Assembly: GCA_023807065.1 (NCBI GenBank)
Contig: JAJJLU010004588.1
Location: 1 to 11,397, forward strand
Direction: 5' to 3'
DNA from: Isotricha intestinalis
Lineage: Eukaryota; Ciliophora; Litostomatea; Vestibuliferida; Isotrichidae
Length of the DNA stretch: 11,397 bases
Shown piece after piece: positions 1 to 7,754 of the stretch. The position numbers and the translations under genes were made by a program. The notes beneath the pieces were generated by a model that did not search any database, had not been told where the DNA came from, and worked only from the letters and a program-made list of their open reading frames with translations. Within the stretch, counting starts at the first letter, position 1; the number at the start of each line of letters is the position of its first letter.

Positions 1-107
1 TATTTTAAATTTAATAATAATAATAATATATTAATAATATTTAAATAATATAGAGTATATAATAATTAGATTAAATTATATAAATTACACATAAAATTCT
101 TTAAATC
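1..107. other. A/T-rich edge, no gene
   Basis: Nearly pure A/T with short AAT-type runs near positions 10-45. No open frame or structured element is visible. No telomere-like repeat is present at this end, so the window edge does not look like a chromosome end. Confidence 0.5.
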
Positions 108-895
108 TCATATTTGTGTCTCCAAAAAAAAAATGAAAGTTGTTTCATAATAATTATTGTTTTTTTTTCTGATTGATTGTAAGATAATGAAATGAGATTC
201 TTTATTTTAATTAAGAGGATTTTGATTTGATAATAAAGATGAAAAAGATGAATTGTAATTAAGAAGAGTTATTGAAGTTAATTCAGAGAAATATGATGAA
301 ATGGTTATTTGGAAGATCATCAATTGAAGAATATGTGATAAAATAATTAGTTAATGAGAACAATTTTCCTATTAATAATATTAGGAGAAATAGATTGTGA
401 ATCAGGAGTTTTTTTCATAGATTCAAATAATTTAATAGTTTCATTGTTTAAAGGTCTTTTATCCAAAATATAAACTAATATCAAAACCAAAATATCACTA
501 CTTTATTATCTATAACATCAACAAATTCTTCTTCTGTTAAAGTTTCTTTTTTACCGAAAGCTTTATTTATTATATAATTCATCTTGGATTTCTACTCTAT
601 CAGCATATTCATTTTTTTCATATTTTAATTTTTTTGGATTTTAATTTTTAGTTTGTAAAGGAACATAAGATAAAACAACTCTTACATCTTCTCTTGTTAT
701 GATACCATCTTGATCAAAATCATAAAAAGCAAAAATAAATTTAGTTAAAGTATTAAATGATTCTGTATTTTTTCATTCCATTTATAAATTCTTTTCCATC
801 AAGATAACGTTATTATCTCTATTAAAAAGTTGGAATAATCTTTCATTTATTAATCCTTGGTAATTCATAATATTTTCAAAAGTTATTTTATTTAT
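108..895 (-). pseudogene. EF-hand calcium-binding protein, broken by frame changes and stops
   Basis: Read on the minus strand, this region resolves into consecutive pieces of one protein in different frames. An ATG at 866-868 starts MNYQGLINERLFQLFNR, followed by a degenerate first EF loop ending LDGKEFINGM. After another frame change comes a good second EF-hand loop, DFDQDGIITRED (721-686), with acidic residues at loop positions 1, 3, 5 and 12, then VRVVLSYVPL. A TAA at 641-643 interrupts, and KYEKNEYADRVEIQDELY continues in the same frame. Further shifts near 560 and 490 lead to AFGKKETLTEEEFVDVI and LDKRPLNNETIKLFES. A weaker tail frame continues to a TGA at 108-110, with a TAA at 207-209. 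The order and spacing recall a ciliate EF-hand family (recalled, not searched). At least four frame changes and two internal stops make this a relic or a poorly assembled gene. Open coding continues upstream of the ATG to about 895, so the 5' end is probably missing. Confidence 0.65.
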
Positions 896-896
896 T

Positions 897-931
897 AAAA
901 AATAAAAAAATAAAAAAAATAAAAAAAATAG
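897..931. repeat. Tandem A-tracts separating the EF-hand and Ras fragments
   Basis: Four A-runs of 6, 7, 8 and 8 bases are separated by single T residues (T at 903, 911, 920), ending TAG at 929-931. The tract lies exactly between the truncated 5' side of the EF-hand relic and the first Ras-like codon. Two readings fit: the 3' part of an intron whose acceptor is the TAG, with the Ras exon starting at 932, or simple-sequence filler at a junction. No convincing upstream exon was found. Confidence 0.6.
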
Positions 932-1261
932 TATGATTTATTAGAAACACCAATAAGAGTTTCAGTATTAGGAAAATCAATAGTAGGAAAAAGTTGTTTA
1001 ACATATCCTTTTATAAATTATAATTCCCCAAAATCACATGATCCAACAATACAAGATGAATATAAATCAACAACAAAAATAGATGAAATTCAATATAATA
1101 TTGAAATATTAGACACAGCAGGACTTGATGAATATCAAAATAAAATAGATACTTGGATTAATTTTGGAGATGGATTTCTTTTAATTTTTACAATTAATGA
1201 TAAAGAAAATTTTAATTGTTTAAATGAAAAAAGAATTAGGAAATTCTGGATTTTTACTTGA
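932..1261 (+). pseudogene. Ras-family small GTPase, truncated after the G3 motif
   Basis: An open frame of 109 codons aligns without gaps to the first half of Ras-type GTPases (numbering offset of 4 from human Ras). Residues 14-21 are the P-loop GKSIVGKS, residues 37-44 the switch I motif DPTIQDEY with the conserved Thr at 39, and residues 61-68 the switch II motif DTAGLDEY. Residues 81-95 (GFLLIFTINDKENFN) match the Ras-like core strand. Similarity stops at about residue 99 (base 1228) and the frame closes at TGA 1259-1261. The NKxD and SAK motifs and the C-terminal lipid-anchor tail are absent. No in-frame ATG precedes the fragment; an in-frame TAG (929-931) lies immediately upstream and could be a splice acceptor. 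The positions equivalent to Ras Gly12, Gly13 and Gln61 are Ser, Ile and Leu. The last 42 bases overlap the opposite-strand WD40 gene. Ras-family assignment is strong; the fragment cannot encode a whole GTPase. Confidence 0.85.
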
Positions 1262-2386
1262 AAATACAATATTTCCATTTTCTAATTTTATAATAGAATT
1301 AATTGGATAAATATTTACTTCAAAACTTTGATTAAGTTCTGAATTATTTAAATTCCATAATTTAAAAGTAGAATCACTTGAACAAGATATTAAAATATTA
1401 TTTTCATATTCAATTATTCCAGTTATATCGTTTAAATGTGCAATAAATCTTCTTTTAAATGTATAATCTCTATCATAAATAAAAATATGATTTTCTCTCA
1501 TTGAAACTAAAATATTATTATTACTTAATTCTAAAAAATAAATTGGAATTTGTTGATAAATTTTTATTTCTTTTATAAATTCAAAATTATTATTATAAAT
1601 TAAAAAACCACCTTTTTTTCCTAATAAATAATTTTGATTATTTTTTAATTGATAACAACTTTCAAACCAATCATATTCTTTTAATATTAATAATGAAATT
1701 TTATTTGAAGAATTAATATCCCAAATATCAATAACATTACCAAATGAAAGTATAATTAATTGATTATTTTCATTATAATTTTGAAAAACAAATCTTGGAG
1801 TTGAAGAAATAAAAATACTTTTTATTTGTTTTCCATTTATAATATTCCATAAAATAATATTTAAATCATTTGATATTGAAACTAAAGTTTCTTTGTCGTT
1901 TAATAAAATTACATTTGTAATAATATTTGTATGACCAATTAAATTAAATTCAATTTCATTATTATTTCCATTATATATTTTAATTGATGAATCATTATAA
2001 ATTGCAGCAAATTTATTATTTGGAAGTAAATATAAGAAATTTACACTATTTGAATCTTTGATCTTTTTTATATTATTACATGTATATTTTAATTTTCTTA
2101 TTATAAAATTTGTTTTTAGAAACAATTTTATTGTATTTATTGAAGTATCATTAAAAATGTTATCTATTTTTATTTCAGAAAAATTAAATTTTAGGTTATT
2201 AATTATATTTATTATAAATTTCTTATTTTTAATTTGAATCTGATATTGTTTTATTGTGTCAAAAAGTAAATTTACTAAAATTAATAATTGTTCATTTATT
2301 TCTATATTAGTTTGATATAAGTTTTTTAAATTAATATAATCTTCATTATTTTCTCCTTTATTATTTTTTAATTGTTCTAAAAACAA
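1220..2386 (-). CDS. WD40 propeller half of a B-box/WD40 protein
   Basis: This is the C-terminal part of a gene that begins at 2955. The frame is open from 2398, so the TTG at 2386 is not a real start. Residues 1-75 of this piece are Asn/Lys-rich and helical, like the linker that follows B-boxes in TRIM-like proteins. From about residue 105, WD40-type blades follow. The clearest has GH at 151-152 and LW at 179-180; another has IW at 221-222; the last full one has AH at 316-317 and LW at 343-344. Roughly six blades can be drawn. A seventh starts at 358 (IYPINSIIKLENGNIVFSS) but ends abruptly at a TAA, where the sequence meets the Ras fragment. Such propellers are protein-interaction scaffolds; no catalytic role is implied. 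The last blade appears truncated, so the protein may not close its propeller. Confidence 0.75.
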   Translation of the reverse strand: MFLEQLKNNKGENNEDYINLKNLYQTNIEINEQLLILVNLLFDTIKQYQIQIKNKKFIINIINNLKFNFSEIKIDNIFNDTSINTIKLFLKTNFIIRKLKYTCNNIKKIKDSNSVNFLYLLPNNKFAAIYNDSSIKIYNGNNNEIEFNLIGHTNIITNVILLNDKETLVSISNDLNIILWNIINGKQIKSIFISSTPRFVFQNYNENNQLIILSFGNVIDIWDINSSNKISLLILKEYDWFESCYQLKNNQNYLLGKKGGFLIYNNNFEFIKEIKIYQQIPIYFLELSNNNILVSMRENHIFIYDRDYTFKRRFIAHLNDITGIIEYENNILISCSSDSTFKLWNLNNSELNQSFEVNIYPINSIIKLENGNIVFSSKNPEFPNSFFI

Positions 2387-2433
2387 TTCAATTTTTATTT
2401 TATTTAAATTATAAGTTTCAGATTTATAAATAC

Positions 2434-2955
2434 TTAAATTTTTTTTTTTTCAACAACTTTTTTATTATTTAAATAATCAATCCATTTAATAATTTCATGT
2501 TCTTTTATATATTTTACATTATGACAAATTGAACATTCTTTACATAAATAATTTTTACATTGTTTACAATAAAAAATATTATCATTATTAATATGAGTTT
2601 TACAATGTGAAATTAAACTATTATCATTTGTTTGATTTTTATTACAAATATTTTCATTATGTTCATTATAACATTTATCACATAACCATTTCTCACAATT
2701 TATACAAAAAAAAATTGCTTTTTGATTTATATGATTTATACAATTTATTTTATTTAATGATATACTTTTTAAATGATTTGAATATTCTTGTAATAACATT
2801 ATATTTTGATTTTTACATTTACAATTAATTTTTATTTTTGTTGTTAAATTTTCAATAAAAATATAAAAATATGGAATTGATGAATAACAATTTGGACAAA
2901 GAATAGTTGGAATAAAGTTTATTGTATTATTTCCTTCAATTTGTTTTTGTCCCAT
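2434..2955 (-). CDS. Tandem B-box zinc-finger half of a B-box/WD40 protein
   Basis: The ATG at 2955 starts a Cys/His-rich N-terminus. Residues 72-99 form a B-box (C72, H75, C84, C87, C92, C95, H99). Residues 118-153 form a second with the same spacing (C118, H121, C130, C133, C138, C141, H145, H153). Before them lie C20-x2-C23 and C45-x-C47, possibly a degenerate RING-like finger. The frame stops at TAA 2434-2436 just after a Lys-coding run of 12 T (2439-2450 on the plus strand). One extra base in that run would continue the protein as KNLSIYKSETYNLNK to about 2400; a second small change there enters the WD40 frame. The two pieces therefore look like one protein of about 575 residues. B-boxes bind zinc and mediate protein contacts; ubiquitin-ligase activity cannot be claimed without a clear RING. 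Confidence 0.8.
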   Translation of the reverse strand: MGQKQIEGNNTINFIPTILCPNCYSSIPYFYIFIENLTTKIKINCKCKNQNIMLLQEYSNHLKSISLNKINCINHINQKAIFFCINCEKWLCDKCYNEHNENICNKNQTNDNSLISHCKTHINNDNIFYCKQCKNYLCKECSICHNVKYIKEHEIIKWIDYLNNKKVVEKKKI

Positions 2956-3718
2956 TTAATTAAAAATATTTATAATAAAAATAATAATTTATAAATAAAA
3001 AGATTTTTATATTTAATTTTTATTTATTTATTATTTATTATTAACTAAATTTCATAAAATATCTTCAAATGAGAACTGAATATTGTATTAAATTTTAGAA
3101 ATAAATCATAAAAACACAATAATAAAGTATATAATATAAAAATAATTTTACAATAATAAAAAAAATAAAATTTTTATTTTTTTAATTTAAAAGAATAATA
3201 ATAAAATTAATTTCAATGAAATTAAATATAATCATTATTCATTTTTTTATTAAATATAGGAGGTTTTGAACCAAAAATAAATAAGTAAATAAAATAAGAT
3301 TTTATTAATAGAGGAATCTAACAAAAAAATTAAAAAAAGAAAATAATTTATTAATCATTCGATTTAATAATAAAAAATTTATTTTAATAATTAACTTCTT
3401 CTTTTCCTAAAATAGAAAGTTTTAAATTATCATTTATTTCAAATTGTATTAATTCTAATAGTCATATTTTTATTTTTCTTTTTCTAATCTAAACTACTCT
3501 ATAACTATATTCAATAATCCATTCATTTATTTCTTCATTATCATTATTATAGATTGAAATTGTTTTAATGGAATTTGTTTTTGATTATTTGTAAAACATC
3601 TAAAGGGATAAATATATATCATTTGATAAAATTGAATTCTTTTGTTAAAAAATATATTTAAATATTTATTTTCATAAAATTTATATTTAAATATATTCGT
3701 TTTATTTTAATTAATTTA
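2956..3718. other. Intergenic A/T-rich region between divergent genes
   Basis: This 763-base stretch separates the 5' ends of the B-box gene (leftward) and the NTPase gene (rightward), so both promoters should lie here. It is mostly homopolymeric A and T with no recognisable promoter motif. The only structured content is the decayed coding relic listed separately. A small richer patch near 3257-3272 (AGGAGGTTTTGAACC) resembles a tRNA T-arm on the minus strand, but the flanks cannot pair. Confidence 0.5.
3384..3599 (-). pseudogene. Small decayed coding relic, family unrecognised
   Basis: One minus-strand frame stays protein-like for 72 codons apart from three internal stops: TAA at 3585-3587, TAG at 3489-3491 and TGA at 3462-3464, ending at TAA 3384-3386. 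Readable pieces are SKTNSIKTISIYNNDNEEIN, then EWIIEYSYRVV, then LLELIQFEINDNLKLSIL. The composition (Glu, Asn, Ile, Trp) differs from the surrounding A/T filler and resembles coding sequence elsewhere in the window. It may be a remnant of a longer gene; weak coding-like sequence in another frame continues upstream to about 3650. No family can be named, and chance is possible given the short length. Confidence 0.35.
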
Positions 3719-6652
3719 ATGATTGATAGTAATCTTAATGTTGTTAAAAAAAGAAATGAAATTAAATCAGAAGCCTCTAATCAAAGTGATTCAGATTATG
3801 AAATTAAATCAGAACTTAATCAAATGAAAGAAATTGATATTACAATTAAAAAAGAAAGGAGTCTTAATTTATCATTTAAAGATAAAACACTAAATGAAAT
3901 AATAGAGATTTATAAAAATGGTAAAAATGATTTTAATGATTTTGAATTTATAAAATCATCACCAGATATTATTTTTGTAAATAAAAAAAAAGAATCTGAA
4001 ATTCATATTATTTTTGGTAATCCAAAATGTGTTATTTATGAGAATGTGATATATAATAATAAAATAGTAAAATTAATTGATAAATCTGTATATTCAACTA
4101 TTCAAATAGAAAAAACAATGATAGATTATGATATAAAAAATTTATTTTTCTTAAATGATACAGGAAATTATAATGAAAATAAGTATTATTTAATAAATTT
4201 ATTTAATGAAAGTATTTTGAGTTTCAAATGTTTAAATAAAAATATTAAATGTATAAAAAATGATTTTTGTTTTGGTTTATATCCAAATGATTTTAATTTT
4301 AAGTACTTAGATAAATATTTTAATAAATATTTTATTTATAATAATGAACCTTTAGAATCAATTAAATATATTCAAAATGAAGAAAGAAAAAAATTATTTA
4401 ATTATTTAAATGAGTTTATTTTTATGGGTGAAATACATTTTTTTAAAATATGCGGCCCTTCAAATAATGGAAAATCAACTTCCTTATTAGTTTATAGTAG
4501 AAAAATGACAAATATTGTTTATTTTAATTTGAAAGTTATATACGAATTATATTTTTCAAATATTAATGATTTATTGGAATTATTAATGTATGAATTATGT
4601 AGAATCAAATTAAATGATAATGAACAAAAAAATTTTTATGATTTTTTTAATTCTATTCAAGATAAAACTCCATGGGATATTATTTATAGAATTATCAATT
4701 ATTTTTTAAATAAAAAGATAATTTTTATTTTTGATCAGTTTAAAAAAGAAAGAGTTGATTATTTCTTTTTTAAAAAAATTGAACAAATAATAAAGGATTC
4801 AAAAATTAAAATTATTATTTGTAGTTCAATAAATGACAAAGATATTAGAGAAGAAATAATTAAATCTATTCAAAAAAATAATACTAATCCTTTACATCTT
4901 TCAATAGAAACTCAACAATATTATTTTTATTTTTCTAATTTACTTGATAAAACAATAATTAAGGACAATATTCAAAAAAAAGAAAATGAAGAATATTATG
5001 AAATGTTTGATTATAATCCAAAATATGTATTTTTATTAGAAAATAGTGAAAATATAAATATTGAAATTAATAAGATAGAAAATCATATAAAAAAAAAAAT
5101 TAAAGAAACTTTTGATTACAAAAACTATAGTTTAGAAGCAATATTTTTTTTTCTTAGTTTGAAAGTAAATAAAAATTTAAATTATACTAATGATATTTCT
5201 GTTCTTAATATAACTCCATTAAAATATTTTACTCTTATTTTAGAAAAAGATTTTTTTCAAATTAAATATACTTTTAAATTTATTGAAACGATTTCAAATA
5301 ATTGCTTATTTAATTTTGATATGGATATATTTTTTCAAGAAAAAAAATATAAAAATGACCCATTTTTTGATGGAATTAAAGGAGATTATTTTGAAGCATC
5401 TGCCAAAAAATATAATGAAGAGAAGAATATATTTCCTGAAAATATTACACATGAATTAAATGTAAATAATATTATAGGATTAGAAGAAAGTGAAAATGAT
5501 AATAATTATTATTTGTTTTCTCTAAAATCAAATATTTTAAATGAAAAAAATATAAAAAATGATGATGAATATAATGAATATATTAATAAAGAAATTAAAA
5601 ATATTAATGAAGAATTAAATGCATATAATAAAGAAGAAATAGAAAATAAAAAAGATATTAATTATTATTATTATAAAAATTTAGAAGAAGATATACAATT
5701 ATTAAAAAAAAAAAAAAACAGAAGGAATAAAGATGAATTAATCAAAATTATTAATTATAAAGAAGATTTTATGAACGGTGCAATATTAATAAATCAAAAT
5801 AAAAAGACTGGAAAAACCCTTGATCAAGGTTTTTTATATGGAAATAAAAATAATAAAATTTTTATTGGATTACAAACTAAATTTTATAACCAAAATACTA
5901 CAATTAATGAAGAGAACAAAAAAAAATTAACAAAATATTATATTAAAGAATCAATTAATAAAATTTTAATTAAAGCAAAGAAATTTTATAACATTAAAAT
6001 TTGTCAATGGCATTATTTTTTCATTATATTTTATAATAAAGAAGGAAATATATATAATGAAAAATTAATTAATTTATGTAAAAAAGAAGATATAGAATAT
6101 CTATTTTATGATCCTAATTTAAAACAATTATTTGATTCAAAATTTATGCCAATTAATAAATTAAAATTAACTGACAGTTCTAATTTAGACTTAGATCCAT
6201 ATACAAACCCTTATAATATTTTTAGAATTGATGGAGAAAAATTTATGAATCAAAGGAGAGATTTTAATGAAAAAAAAAAGTTAAATAATGAAGCAAATTT
6301 ATTATTAAAAGAAATAAATAATAATAAAAATATTTCTGATATCATAAGAAGTATTAAACAAAGGATTAATTTTATTGAAAGTATAACTTTAATTGGAATT
6401 TTCAATTTATCTAATAATATTCCTTTCCCATCTCCACATCATTTATATTGTTTTTTATTTATAAATAAAGATAAGAATGATTTAATATATTATTATAATT
6501 TAAATGAAGAATTTTACAGTGAATTTTTATATTCAAATGAAAAAATTGATGATATTTGTAATCTTTCTTCTTATATTGAACAAAAAAAAGATAGGAAATT
6601 TTTAGTATTTAAATTGAATTACAATACAAAACTTAATGATAATATTAAATAA
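3719..6652 (+). CDS. Large P-loop NTPase with possible restriction-endonuclease-fold C-terminal region
   Basis: An intact 977-codon frame; the ATG at 3719 is the first after an in-frame TAA at 3659-3661. Residues 1-55 are charged and Ser-rich with a basic patch (VVKKRNEIK), probably disordered. Residues 56-235 are an unrecognised globular region. A P-loop ATPase follows: Walker A GPSNNGKST at 246-254, Walker B IIFIFDQ at 334-340, and a strand KIIICSS at 364-370 in the usual sensor position. This resembles AAA/STAND-type ATPases. Residues 610-670 are Lys/Glu/Asn-rich and likely coiled coil, including a run of 15 A read in frame. Three pieces after the ATPase fit the core of a PD-(D/E)xK nuclease: G-D-YFEA at 555-560, LDQG at 701-704 and GLQTKFY at 717-723, giving D702 and Q719-x-K721. 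NTPase plus nuclease-fold modules occur in Crinkler effectors and trypanosome RHS proteins. The NTPase call is firm; the nuclease call is inference. No neighbour suggests a partner. Confidence 0.8.
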   Translation: MIDSNLNVVKKRNEIKSEASNQSDSDYEIKSELNQMKEIDITIKKERSLNLSFKDKTLNEIIEIYKNGKNDFNDFEFIKSSPDIIFVNKKKESEIHIIFGNPKCVIYENVIYNNKIVKLIDKSVYSTIQIEKTMIDYDIKNLFFLNDTGNYNENKYYLINLFNESILSFKCLNKNIKCIKNDFCFGLYPNDFNFKYLDKYFNKYFIYNNEPLESIKYIQNEERKKLFNYLNEFIFMGEIHFFKICGPSNNGKSTSLLVYSRKMTNIVYFNLKVIYELYFSNINDLLELLMYELCRIKLNDNEQKNFYDFFNSIQDKTPWDIIYRIINYFLNKKIIFIFDQFKKERVDYFFFKKIEQIIKDSKIKIIICSSINDKDIREEIIKSIQKNNTNPLHLSIETQQYYFYFSNLLDKTIIKDNIQKKENEEYYEMFDYNPKYVFLLENSENINIEINKIENHIKKKIKETFDYKNYSLEAIFFFLSLKVNKNLNYTNDISVLNITPLKYFTLILEKDFFQIKYTFKFIETISNNCLFNFDMDIFFQEKKYKNDPFFDGIKGDYFEASAKKYNEEKNIFPENITHELNVNNIIGLEESENDNNYYLFSLKSNILNEKNIKNDDEYNEYINKEIKNINEELNAYNKEEIENKKDINYYYYKNLEEDIQLLKKKKNRRNKDELIKIINYKEDFMNGAILINQNKKTGKTLDQGFLYGNKNNKIFIGLQTKFYNQNTTINEENKKKLTKYYIKESINKILIKAKKFYNIKICQWHYFFIIFYNKEGNIYNEKLINLCKKEDIEYLFYDPNLKQLFDSKFMPINKLKLTDSSNLDLDPYTNPYNIFRIDGEKFMNQRRDFNEKKKLNNEANLLLKEINNNKNISDIIRSIKQRINFIESITLIGIFNLSNNIPFPSPHHLYCFLFINKDKNDLIYYYNLNEEFYSEFLYSNEKIDDICNLSSYIEQKKDRKFLVFKLNYNTKLNDNIK

Positions 6653-7754
6653 AATTTAAATATGGATTTAAATTTTTTTTATCAATTATTAAATTAATAT
6701 TATTATTATTAATTAAATAATTGTTTTCATTCATATTCAAATAATTAAAAATTTTTTTTTAACTCTTATTTCTTTATTTATATAATTTTCAACAACAAAT
6801 AAAAGTATAAAAATGATTGTATTTTTAAAATTTTTTTTTTTAAAATTGTGTGAGCCTCTAATATTTTCTAATTAAAACTAAAATTAAACAATTAATATAA
6901 ATAAGAATTTAAATATTTCATATAAAATATATAATGTTTAAAAAAACACTTAATAATATAAATAAATTAATTATAATTATCTTTTTTTATCTACATGAAG
7001 TTATAAATATTCTATTATCTTTTGTTAAAATCTATTATTTACTTTTGGGAAATATTTTGATAAATTGAATATGATATTATCTCTTTTTAAATTAGATAAA
7101 TTTTTCTTATTTTCTTTATATTTTTATATAATAAGTTTTATGTTTTTTCTTTTTATAATATTTATCTATTAAATATTTTGTTTTTCAAATTATCTATCTT
7201 ATTTTTAACTTTCCTTTAACTTTATTTAAATTAACTTCTTTAATTTATATTTTTCTCTTTTTTCTTTTAATTATTATTATTTTTTGAACACAATTAAAAA
7301 AGTATATCTCAAAAATTTTTTTTCTGAAAATAATTATTAATATCTACTTATAATGAAGTTCTTATAATTATTTTAATTAAAAAAAAATTATTTAAAAATA
7401 TTTATATGGTTTTTTTTCTTAAACAAAATATTATTATTTAAATATATCAACTTTTTATTATTTTATGTAAATTTAATAATATATAATATATTATTATTTG
7501 AAATTTTTTGATAAAAAATTCTAATATAAATAAATGTTTATATTTTTTATAACAAATGTTTATTTAATAACTATCAATAATAGTATAATAAATATAATAA
7601 TTCTTTTAATTTTTTTTATAAAGATGATAAAATTGATATTTTAAAAATAATTGAATTTTTTATTCTTAAAAACAATCAAACCTTAAAAATAAATAATTAA
7701 TTTATTAAAAATTCTCTTCTTTAAAATTTTTTATTTAAATATGATTTATTTAAA
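6653..7754. other. 1.1 kb A/T-rich intergenic region, no supportable gene
   Basis: This region lies between the convergent 3' ends of the NTPase gene and the signal peptide peptidase gene, so it should hold only their 3' flanks and terminators. It consists of A- and T-runs with many stops in all frames. The longest minor frame noticed is a 44-codon hydrophobic one at 6934-7068 (+), which is what T-rich DNA gives by chance. No tRNA, rRNA or tandem repeat of note was seen. Confidence 0.55.

Noticed and set aside
2607..2828. 73-codon plus-strand frame
   Set aside because: It lies wholly inside the opposite-strand B-box zinc-finger coding region and is Tyr/Leu/Ile-rich as expected of a shadow; no motif of its own.
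3257..3272. Minus-strand GGTTCAAAACCT resembling a tRNA T-arm
   Set aside because: The flanking bases do not form the five-pair stem and no acceptor, D or anticodon arms are found nearby.
6934..7068. 44-codon hydrophobic plus-strand frame resembling a membrane peptide
   Set aside because: T-rich DNA yields Phe/Leu/Ile/Tyr-rich frames by chance; no conserved feature or upstream signal supports it.
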